NCBI GenBank assembly: GCA_002307035.1
Contig: DBTL01000164.1
Location: 1 to 7,132, forward strand
Length of the DNA stretch: 7,132 nucleotides
Reading direction: 5' to 3'
Source: Bacteroides sp. UBA1317
Lineage (GTDB): Bacteria; Bacteroidota; Bacteroidia; Bacteroidales; Bacteroidaceae
In this document: piece by piece, positions 1 through 5,642 of the stretch
How the letters are laid out: each line of letters starts with the position of its first letter
How positions within the stretch are numbered: position 1 is the stretch's first letter
Notes under the pieces: model-generated
What the model saw: only the letters and a program-made list of their open reading frames with translations
The model's database searches: none
What the model was told of the DNA's origin: nothing
Made by a program: the position numbers and the translations under genes

Positions 1-1283
1 GCACGCCCTCCGGAAGGACCACCCGGTAAATTGGGTGCATCTGTTACAACATAGTTGGCCGTAGCTCCTATTTTAATATTTTTAGTCAGCTGATAGTTAG
101 TATTCAGCGTGAAATTATTCTTTTTTATCTCCGTATTGGGTACCGTACCTTTTTGTGTCTGGTTATTAATGCCCAAACGAAAATCATGTTTCTCATCCGA
201 TCCGGCAATAGAGATTCCATTATCGTAAGTCACACCCGTTTTAAAGAAATCCTTCACATTATCGGGATGAGCCACAAAGGGAACCGCCTCACCATTAGAA
301 AAGAATTGAGGGATGAGCCTTCCATCCATTTCAGGGCCCCAACTCTCGTCTACACCATCATTCACGCCACCTCCTTTTCCATCTACATAACTAAACTTTC
401 CATTAGAGCCTTGCCCAAATACATTCTGAAATTTCGGTAGCGTGGCCACTGTAGCAAAACTAACGCCGGAATTGACGGAAATGCCTAAGCCTTTCTGCCC
501 TTTGCCTGTTTTAGTGGTAATCAAGATTACCCCATGAGCAGCTCTTGAGCCATACAATGCCGCTGCATTAGGGCCCTTCAAGATACTCAAGGATTCAATA
601 TCTTCGGAATTAAGATCAGCAACCGCATTTCTAAAATCACGCGTAGCACCGCCTACATTCAGTTGAGAATTATCTACCGGAATGCCATCTACAATAAAAA
701 GAGGCTGATTATTTCCCGCAATAGAAGTTTCGCCCCGAATAACGATGCGCGACGAACCCATATCTCCCTGAGAATTGGTGATCCTTACACCTGCCACTTT
801 GCCGGATAAGCCATTAAGTAAATTACTTTCTTTATTATTCGACAAATCACGGCTTTTGAGTTCTTGCGTAGTATAGCCAAGCGACTTCCTCTCTCTGGAG
901 ATTCCCAAAGCTGTGACAACAACTTCATCTAATTGGCTGATATTCTCTTCCAGAGTAACTATAAGCTGCTCGCCGCTCCGCTTCACCTTTACTTCTTTGG
1001 TATTGAAGCCAACCATATTAAACACCACAGTGGCAGGTAAGCTTTGGTCAGTATTCAACGAAAATTTACCATTAATATCACTCACCGTTACAATCGCCGT
1101 TGTGGCAGATGTTCTTAGGGCCACGGTAACACCCGGAATGCCCTGTTGCTGTGCATCCCTCACTTCACCGTTAACGACAGAAACAGTCTGTGCATACACC
1201 CCATGCTCTAACAGCAAGAGAAGAACTGCCAAACAGACTTTTCTTATATATTTTGAAATTGTACTTATACGTTGCATATTCAT
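1..1283 (-). CDS. SusC/RagA-family TonB-dependent outer-membrane receptor, N-terminal part (runs off left edge)
   Basis: I read 427 open codons from ATG 1283 to the window edge, with no stop. Residues 1-31 form a signal peptide (hydrophobic LAVLLLLLEHGVYA, cut probably before Q32). Residues 33 to about 113 are a carboxypeptidase D regulatory-like beta-sandwich (GEVRDAQQQGIPGVTV, DINGKFSL). DEVVVTALG at 119-127 is the SusC hallmark opening the plug. The plug continues with FIVDGIPVDN (196-205), LKGPNAAALYGSRAA (235-249) and VILITTKTGKG (252-262), after which beta-barrel strands begin. Family members are usually about 1000 residues, so over half is missing; a SusD-like partner would be expected beyond the left edge. 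Known family role: TonB-driven import of glycans, peptides or other large nutrients across the outer membrane. The substrate cannot be read here. ATG 1277 is an alternative in-frame start. No promoter box lies close upstream; the likely one is about 410 bp away, before a small leader ORF. Confidence 0.95.
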   Translation of the reverse strand, partial: MNMQRISTISKYIRKVCLAVLLLLLEHGVYAQTVSVVNGEVRDAQQQGIPGVTVALRTSATTAIVTVSDINGKFSLNTDQSLPATVVFNMVGFNTKEVKVKRSGEQLIVTLEENISQLDEVVVTALGISRERKSLGYTTQELKSRDLSNNKESNLLNGLSGKVAGVRITNSQGDMGSSRIVIRGETSIAGNNQPLFIVDGIPVDNSQLNVGGATRDFRNAVADLNSEDIESLSILKGPNAAALYGSRAAHGVILITTKTGKGQKGLGISVNSGVSFATVATLPKFQNVFGQGSNGKFSYVDGKGGGVNDGVDESWGPEMDGRLIPQFFSNGEAVPFVAHPDNVKDFFKTGVTYDNGISIAGSDEKHDFRLGINNQTQKGTVPNTEIKKNNFTLNTNYQLTKNIKIGATANYVVTDAPNLPGGPSGGR

Positions 1284-1462
1284 ATAGATTATTTATTTCT
1301 ATTATTAGTAATAATATGGAAAGCCTTCTGTATAAAAGGCATACAGTTATCTTCTTGCCGAGCCAATGGGCCGCAATCACAGAAAGACTACAAGAAATTA
1401 TGAGAAAAAGGATTCTCCTTTTAAGCTTAAAGTAAGGAGTAGTAGAAAGTTGTCAGAAAGAA
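1284..1462 (-). promoter_or_regulatory. Candidate attenuator region: competing hairpins between leader ORF and receptor start
   Basis: The untranslated stretch between the small ORF stop and the receptor ATG can fold two pairs of mutually exclusive stems. Stem A is AAAAGGA at 1406-1412 with TCCTTTT at 1416-1422 (3-nt loop). Read on the minus strand it ends in a T run, so it resembles a weak terminator. Stem B pairs CTCCTT 1415-1420 with AAGGAG 1434-1439 and uses the same bases as A. Stem C pairs CTGTAT 1328-1333 with ATACAG 1341-1346. Stem D pairs GCCTT 1323-1327 with AAGGC 1336-1340, excluding C. A small AT stem (ATTATT/AATAAT, 1301-1315) lies just before the start. Attenuation is inferred from the layout only; the stems are short. 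Confidence 0.35.
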
Positions 1463-1651
1463 TCAACAACAAGTATTGGTAATGCACATTCGGATGTCCA
1501 TGCACATAGGAGTAGTGGTAAGAAAACGTTGGCCTAATGCCACGGAAAAGATATCTTGGAAACGTCGGTTAATACCGTATAAAAAAACAATAGAGAATGA
1601 AAAATTCTTCTCCAGAGGTCTCTTTTTGCGAATAAAAATCAGTGTATTCAT
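1463..1651 (-). CDS. Possible leader peptide, 62 aa, Cys/Met-rich C-terminus, upstream of the SusC-like receptor
   Basis: This is an intact ORF from ATG 1651 to TGA 1463. It is the first ORF after a good minus-strand promoter (-7 box 1700-1693), which leaves a leader of about 35 nt, and it ends 179 bp before the receptor ATG. The product is basic and has no recognisable domain. Its last 14 residues are strikingly sulfur-rich: Met49, Cys50, Met51, Met55, Cys56, then Cys61-Cys62 directly before the stop. Tandem regulatory codons at the end of a short ORF, followed by alternative hairpins, are the layout of a ribosome-sensing leader. That would suggest control by cysteine or sulfur supply, which is inference. 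I do not recognise the protein. Against it: no Shine-Dalgarno (uninformative in this phylum), and short ORFs occur by chance in a 480-bp gap. Confidence 0.45.
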   Translation of the reverse strand: MNTLIFIRKKRPLEKNFSFSIVFLYGINRRFQDIFSVALGQRFLTTTPMCMDIRMCITNTCC

Positions 1652-1692
1652 TGTTCAGTTTTTAAAAGATGGTTTATCGAATAAATATAGTG

Positions 1693-1723
1693 CAAATATA
1701 TGCGGTAATTCTCATCTAAGAAA
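1693..1723 (-). promoter_or_regulatory. Bacteroides-type promoter for the leader ORF / SusC-like receptor
   Basis: On the minus strand TTTC (1723-1720), 19 bp, then TATATTTG (1700-1693) match the Bacteroides consensus TTTG-N19-21-TAnnTTTG with one mismatch in the -33 box. Transcription would begin near 1687, giving a receptor mRNA leader of about 400 nt that contains the 62-aa ORF. This is the only good TAnnTTTG match I see between the tlpA-like gene and the receptor. Confidence 0.6.
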
Positions 1724-1735
1724 TACCGCATATAT
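1696..1735. repeat. Long stem-loop (12 bp + mismatch + 4 bp) overlapping the leader promoter
   Basis: ATATATGCGGTA at 1696-1707 pairs perfectly with TACCGCATATAT at 1724-1735. After one A/A mismatch, TTCT (1709-1712) pairs with AGAA (1719-1722), leaving a 6-base loop. It begins 28 bp after the stop of the tlpA-like gene, so it could end that transcript, although no clear T tract follows. It also spans the region between the -33 and -7 boxes of the next promoter, so it may equally be a protein-binding dyad. Confidence 0.55.
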
Positions 1736-1740
1736 GGTAT
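1721..1740 (-). promoter_or_regulatory. Operator-like dyad, copy 1 (ATACCATA-N5-GGTATTT)
   Basis: Read on the minus strand, bases 1740-1721 are ATACCATA, TATGC, GGTATTT. The core is an inverted repeat, ATACC-N8-GGTAT. Its end is exactly 20 bp before the TATATTTG box and its TTT overlaps the -33 element. Copy 2 sits at 3052-3033 before the tlpA-like gene with 15 of 20 bases identical (both half-sites intact) and the same 20-bp distance. This is the position expected of an activator contacting RNA polymerase. The regulator is not in the window. Confidence 0.6.
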
Positions 1741-1763
1741 ATTCATCACACAAAAAAGGTAGT

Positions 1764-2978
1764 TTACTCTTCTTTCAGCAGCTCATCGATCAATTTATTG
1801 AATTCAGTTTTGAATTCTTCATAAAATAATCCTGTAGCAGGACCATTAAAACCGGTGTGAATCTTACGCACATGCCCTTTTTTATCGATAAAAATAGTCG
1901 TCGGATAACTCTTCAAGCCATCAATTTCGGGCAATACTTTTTTATCATCACCAATCTTACCGGCAAAAAGGATGTCATAGGTTGGTCCATGCTTCTTTAT
2001 CAAATTCGAAAGTACTTTATGTACATATTCAGGATCGTTTTTACGTTCAAAGGCCAAACCGACGATCTCTACTCCGCGTTCTTTGTTCTCTTTGTACCAA
2101 GGCGCCAAATAAGACATCTCATCCAAACAGTTGGGACACCAGCTCCCTAAGATAGATACCACGACCACCTTATTCTTATATTTAGCATCAGCAAGAGATA
2201 CCAATTTATTCTCCTGATCGGGTAAACTGAAATTCAGATTCGTATAACCATCCTTTAACTGTGTAAGGCTGTATGGATCGGAAAGAGCAGCATCCTTATT
2301 ACGCACTCCTTTTATCAACTGTCTGCCTCTGGAAGTGATAAATACACCTTCAAAATGATCCTTATCTATAAATTGCCCTTGAATGAGATACGGACTAAGC
2401 CCTGCAAAAGCAGAAAGACGAAAACCTGATTCATCAAGAACTCCTTCCAGAAAGCGAAGATCACCGGAATTGGTGAGGATAGATCCGGTAAGTTCTGAGC
2501 CCTGCTGGCTAAAGATACCCACATTCTTACTGTCTCCTTTTTCACCGACAAAGTCAACATTCCATTTACCATCCAGATTCGTAGTGGCCTTACCTATAGA
2601 GACAAAACGAGGTGTGGTACTTCGCATCGCTCGAAACGAAACGCCCGGATCACTGTTAGCAAACAATCGTCGAAACGTTCCATCAATAGTATCGCCATGC
2701 AATACTCCACTTAGTTGTGTGTCATAATCCTGAATAGGAATAAAAACACTATCTTCCTTATAGGTTATTCCCTGAAGAGGCACACGCTCTGCTCCATTAA
2801 TCAATGTAAGCACAGTTTCTTCCCCCGCATTACTTACTTCAAATACAAAAGGGATATTCCCTTCTTTGGTTATAAACTCAGCATACCATTTACCTTGCTT
2901 CAAGGAAGGATGGTTTTGACTATGACCACTTACAGCAAATGCTAGGACAGTCATCAGAAATATCGCATGTTTTATCAT
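1764..2978 (-). CDS. Secreted TlpA-like thiol-disulfide oxidoreductase with duplicated N-terminal beta domain
   Basis: The protein has 404 residues, counted from ATG 2978; the in-frame GTG just before it is less likely. Residues 1 to about 20 are a signal peptide without a lipobox Cys, so the protein is probably periplasmic. Residues 28-115 and 136-212 look like two copies of one beta-rich module: each opens with GKW followed by an acidic loop (FITKEGN, FVGEKGD), and each ends in a G-F/T-x-G-x-F strand (DGTF, EGVF). The C-terminal third is a thioredoxin fold: FSLPDQENKLVSLAD, then VVVSILGSWCPNCLDEM with the redox pair Cys281/Cys284 (WCPNC 280-284), GLAFER, and the cis-Pro loop SYPTTIFID (Pro359). 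Such TlpA-type proteins reduce periplasmic disulfides, for example in cytochrome maturation; the partner here is unknown. The gene appears monocistronic, has its own promoter, and shares an operator-like dyad with the receptor unit downstream. Confidence 0.9.
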   Translation of the reverse strand: MIKHAIFLMTVLAFAVSGHSQNHPSLKQGKWYAEFITKEGNIPFVFEVSNAGEETVLTLINGAERVPLQGITYKEDSVFIPIQDYDTQLSGVLHGDTIDGTFRRLFANSDPGVSFRAMRSTTPRFVSIGKATTNLDGKWNVDFVGEKGDSKNVGIFSQQGSELTGSILTNSGDLRFLEGVLDESGFRLSAFAGLSPYLIQGQFIDKDHFEGVFITSRGRQLIKGVRNKDAALSDPYSLTQLKDGYTNLNFSLPDQENKLVSLADAKYKNKVVVVSILGSWCPNCLDEMSYLAPWYKENKERGVEIVGLAFERKNDPEYVHKVLSNLIKKHGPTYDILFAGKIGDDKKVLPEIDGLKSYPTTIFIDKKGHVRKIHTGFNGPATGLFYEEFKTEFNKLIDELLKEE

Positions 2979-3004
2979 CACTTTATCTATTTATTATTAG
3001 AACA

Positions 3005-3035
3005 CAAAGCTAGTTATTCTGTTCCAATTAGTAAA
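3005..3035 (-). promoter_or_regulatory. Bacteroides-type promoter of the tlpA-like gene
   Basis: On the minus strand TTTA (3035-3032), 19 bp, then TAGCTTTG (3012-3005) fit the TTTG-N19-21-TAnnTTTG consensus with one mismatch in the -33 box. The start point would be near 2999, about 20 nt before ATG 2978. It also excludes the longer GTG-initiated reading only weakly, because the GTG is just one codon upstream. Confidence 0.65.
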
Positions 3036-3055
3036 TACCCGAAGTATGGTATTTA
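3032..3055 (-). promoter_or_regulatory. Operator-like dyad, copy 2 (perfect 8-bp arms)
   Basis: TAAATACC at 3032-3039 and GGTATTTA at 3048-3055 form a perfect 8-bp inverted repeat around an 8-bp spacer. On the minus strand it reads ATACCATA-N5-GGTATTT, followed after 20 bp by the TAGCTTTG box. The same sequence at the same distance lies before the leader/receptor promoter. It is also about 110 bp upstream of the divergent glycosyltransferase start, but the geometry points to the tlpA-like gene. Confidence 0.6.
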
Positions 3056-3131
3056 TTTGTCCCAAAGAGAGAGAAAAGGAAAACCCCTTTGATTGTTTCT
3101 TCTTAAACGTACAGTCTATCAAAAAAAGATG

Positions 3132-3139
3132 TACTTTTG
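3132..3139 (+). promoter_or_regulatory. Probable -7 box of the glycosyltransferase promoter
   Basis: TACTTTTG matches TAnnTTTG 27 bp before ATG 3167. The -33 element is poor: the nearest upstream TTTG (3088-3091) is 40 bp away, so this is a half match only. A short AT-rich leader without a Shine-Dalgarno follows. Confidence 0.45.
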
Positions 3140-3166
3140 CAGCATTAAAATATTCCAAAAAAATAT

Positions 3167-4345
3167 ATGGAAGCATTAGCATTCAATAACATCGATTTAG
3201 TCCTTTTGTCAGTTTCTGGCACATTACTTATAATTCAGGCATTCTATTATCTTGGCCTATATAATCGGATACATATCAATAATCGTGCTGTAAAGAGAGG
3301 TGACGTGCATTTCACCCAAGAATTGCCGCCACTATCGGTAATTATTTGTGCACGAAATGAATCGGAGAACCTGCGGAACTTTCTGCCAGCCATACTAGAG
3401 CAGGATTATCCTGATTTTGAGGTAATCGTGATCAATGACGGATCAACGGATGAAAGTGAAGCTCTCTTAAACTCTTTAGAAGAGAAATATCATCACTTGT
3501 ATCACAGCTTCACACCTGAGGATTCGAAATACATTAGCCGTAAGAAACTGGCTCTGACATTGGCTATTAAAGCAAGTAAACACAACTGGCTTGTACTGAC
3601 AGAAGCCAATTGCCAACCTGCCAGCAACCAATGGCTCCGATTGATGGCTCGTAACTTCACCTCCCGAACAGAAGTTGTATTGGGATACAGCGGCTACGAA
3701 CGCGGCAAAGGATGGCTGCACAAACGAGTGGCTTTTGATTCCCTATTTACTTCACTCTCCTATTTGGGCTGGGCTTTGGCAGGCAAACCTTATATGGGAC
3801 TCGGACGCAATATGGCCTACCGTAAGGAGCTTTTTTTCAAAGAAAAAGGATTTTCTGCTCACCTGAACTTGCAACGTGGAGACGATGATTTGTTTATCAA
3901 CCAAGTGGCAAAAGGAAGTAATACGCGTGTGGAAACCGATGTGAATGCAACCATGAGAATGCAACCAATAGAGTACTATAGAGAGTGGAAAGAAGAAAAA
4001 GTGAGTTACATGGCTACTTCAAAGTATTATAGAGGCATCCAGCATGATCTAAACCTACTAGGATTAGAGATTATAAGCCGCTTACTATTTCATATACTAT
4101 TTGTAACGAGCGTGGTATTGAGTATTTTGAGTTCTCACTGGCTGGTGCTGGGCATCGCATTTGTAATATGGGCATTACGCTACACGATGCAAGCCATAAT
4201 CATCAACAAAACAGCCACAGAGATGGGAGAAAAAAGACATTATTACTTCACCCTACCTATCTTTGACTTTCTGCTTCCTATACAATCGTTAGGCTTCAAA
4301 CTCTATCGCTTATACAGAGGAAAAAGCGACTTTATGAGAAGGTGA
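3167..4345 (+). CDS. Membrane-associated family 2 glycosyltransferase
   Basis: The protein has 392 residues. An N-terminal membrane segment (about 10-32) is followed by a cytoplasmic GT-A domain: PPLSVIICARNE (54-65) and VIVINDGSTDES (87-97) are the nucleotide-sugar binding start of family GT2, GLGRNMAYRK is at 211-220, and GDDDLF at 238-243 is the acceptor/catalytic acidic motif. YREWKEEK (271-278) stands where processive members carry Q/RxxRW. Two hydrophobic segments near 303-322 and 324-346 end the protein at the membrane. The place of the usual DxD (often TDADC) is TEANC at 145-149, with both Asp replaced. The likely role is transfer of a sugar to a lipid or cell-surface glycan at the inner membrane; donor and acceptor are unknown. 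The gene is single, divergent from the tlpA-like gene and convergent with the permease. The start follows the TAnnTTTG box closely. Confidence 0.88.
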   Translation: MEALAFNNIDLVLLSVSGTLLIIQAFYYLGLYNRIHINNRAVKRGDVHFTQELPPLSVIICARNESENLRNFLPAILEQDYPDFEVIVINDGSTDESEALLNSLEEKYHHLYHSFTPEDSKYISRKKLALTLAIKASKHNWLVLTEANCQPASNQWLRLMARNFTSRTEVVLGYSGYERGKGWLHKRVAFDSLFTSLSYLGWALAGKPYMGLGRNMAYRKELFFKEKGFSAHLNLQRGDDDLFINQVAKGSNTRVETDVNATMRMQPIEYYREWKEEKVSYMATSKYYRGIQHDLNLLGLEIISRLLFHILFVTSVVLSILSSHWLVLGIAFVIWALRYTMQAIIINKTATEMGEKRHYYFTLPIFDFLLPIQSLGFKLYRLYRGKSDFMRR

Positions 4346-4359
4346 TCAATGCCTTCTCA
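4335..4359. terminator. Shared hairpin between convergent glycosyltransferase and permease genes
   Basis: TGAGAAGG (4335-4342) pairs with CCTTCTCA (4352-4359) around a 9-nt loop. The plus-strand stop codon (4343-4345) is in the loop, and the minus-strand stop (4362-4364) is 3 bp beyond the stem. No strong T tract follows on the plus strand; on the minus strand a TTTTT run occurs about 10 bases later. It fits a bidirectional terminator in a 16-bp gap. Confidence 0.45.
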
Positions 4360-4361
4360 AC

Positions 4362-5606
4362 CTATTCATAGCGCATGGAAGTGGCCGGATTGATTTTGGT
4401 GATAAGATAAGAAGGACCAAGTAGCATGAGGACGGAAACCAGTAACGTACCTATATTAATAAGTAGAAAAAGCCAAATATTAAAAGAGACAGGTACCGTA
4501 TCTACATAGTACGTTTCAGGATCAAGTTTGAAGAGCCCGAACTGTGACTGAACAAAGTAAAAGGCCAACCCAATAAGATTTCCCCACAGCATCCCTTTGC
4601 CTATTAAGAAAACAGAGAACCACAGAAAAACCTTACGTATGGTGAAATTATTAGCACCCAAAGCTTTGAGCACTCCAATCATGCTGGTTCTTTCGAGAAT
4701 AATAATCAGTAAACCCGAAATCATCGTAAAGCCTGCCACGCCAACCATTAGCAAAAGAATAACCCACACATTAAGATCGAGCAAACTGAGCCATGCAAAG
4801 ATCTGCGGATTAAGCTGTTCGATATTTCGCACATAATACACCCCACCCATGTAATCGAACTTATTGTCTGTGTCGGCAGCTATTTTGTAAGTTGTTTCTT
4901 CAAGCTTATCATAGTTCTTCACCTGCAACTCTGCTCCGCTTACCTGACCGGGTTCCCAACCATTCAAGCGATTCACCATGCAAATGTCAGTCAGCAAAAA
5001 CAAATTATCATATTCAGAAAAGTTTGTTTGATAAATACCCGCAATAGTCAACCTACGGGCACGTACATCATCTTGTAAATAATACGTATATATTTTATCT
5101 CCGAGTTTCAACTTTAGCTTATTAGCCAATGTTTTGGAGATAAGCACTTTATTGGTAGAAGCCGAATCACTAAAGGCAGGCATCTGACCTTCCACCAAAT
5201 GTTCACGAAAGAAAGTAGGATCGAATTCCGGCCCCACTCCTTTTAAAACCATTCCCTGAAAAGCCTCATCCGTCTTGATCATTCCCGGTTTTGTGGAGTA
5301 ACGTTGCACATGCTTCACCTCCGGATAATCAGATAAGGCAGCCATCATGCTATCATTGATCATAACAGGACGTGTCTCATACGAACGCACAGCATCAAAA
5401 TTACTGATTTGAATGTGCGACCCAAAGCCTATCACCTTGTTACGTACCTCATTTTTAAAGCCAATAACCACAGCAACAGAAATAATCATCACTGCCAAGC
5501 CAATGGCAATGCCAAACATTGCGATGAGAACAGCAGGACGAGAGACCTGCTTACCTCCATCTGTGTCACGATAAATTCGTTTTGATATAAATAAAGCCAG
5601 ATTCAT
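4362..5606 (-). CDS. FtsX-like ABC transporter permease (LolC/LolE-type topology)
   Basis: The protein has 414 residues and four membrane segments: one near 25-50 (IAMFGIAIGLAVMIISVAVV), then a large periplasmic domain (about 51-270, MacB-like core), then three segments near 278-304, 328-353 and 375-398. ERTSMIGVLKALGANNFTIR (305-324), between segments 2 and 3, is the FtsX-family coupling loop that docks on the ATPase, and the end INPATSMRYE resembles the NPA..LR.E tail of the family. The N-terminal segment FISKRIYR fits LolC/E-type permeases, which extract lipoproteins from the inner membrane. Other FtsX members export peptides or lipids, so the cargo is not settled. No ATPase subunit is in the window. 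The gene follows the aminotransferase by 36 bp on the same strand and is probably co-transcribed. The start at ATG 5606 is supported by a strong Shine-Dalgarno. Confidence 0.88.
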   Translation of the reverse strand: MNLALFISKRIYRDTDGGKQVSRPAVLIAMFGIAIGLAVMIISVAVVIGFKNEVRNKVIGFGSHIQISNFDAVRSYETRPVMINDSMMAALSDYPEVKHVQRYSTKPGMIKTDEAFQGMVLKGVGPEFDPTFFREHLVEGQMPAFSDSASTNKVLISKTLANKLKLKLGDKIYTYYLQDDVRARRLTIAGIYQTNFSEYDNLFLLTDICMVNRLNGWEPGQVSGAELQVKNYDKLEETTYKIAADTDNKFDYMGGVYYVRNIEQLNPQIFAWLSLLDLNVWVILLLMVGVAGFTMISGLLIIILERTSMIGVLKALGANNFTIRKVFLWFSVFLIGKGMLWGNLIGLAFYFVQSQFGLFKLDPETYYVDTVPVSFNIWLFLLINIGTLLVSVLMLLGPSYLITKINPATSMRYE

Positions 5607-5610
5607 TCAT

Positions 5611-5620
5611 TCTCCTCCCT
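5611..5620 (-). promoter_or_regulatory. Strong Shine-Dalgarno of the permease gene
   Basis: AGGGAGGAGA lies 4 nt before ATG 5606, placing AGGAG about 5 nt from the start. Bacteroidota genes mostly lack such sites and the other four genes in this window show none. It decides the start over the out-of-frame ATG at 5610. Confidence 0.6.
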
Positions 5621-5642
5621 AATGTAACGATACATAAGCCGA

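Noticed and set aside
153..1287. Plus-strand reading frames across 153-440 and 913-1287
   Set aside because: They are antisense to the receptor, whose frame is continuous and full of family motifs.
1171..1380. Minus-strand 69-codon frame overlapping the receptor start
   Set aside because: It overlaps the receptor signal-peptide and domain codons out of frame and has no recognisable content.
1463..1651. Leader ORF as a bacteriocin or metal-binding peptide
   Set aside because: No leader-core cleavage motif and no processing or export genes nearby; the position before the receptor favours a regulatory role.
1476..1829. Plus-strand 117-codon frame across the gap and the end of the tlpA-like gene
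   Set aside because: It overlaps a conserved coding end antisense, has no promoter box, and mirrors the minus-strand leader ORF, which has one.
2366..2727. Frames on both strands inside the tlpA-like gene
   Set aside because: Shadows of an intact, motif-bearing gene.
2979..2981. GTG start one codon before ATG for the TlpA-like protein
   Set aside because: ATG 2978 directly follows, is the better start, and gives a normal signal peptide.
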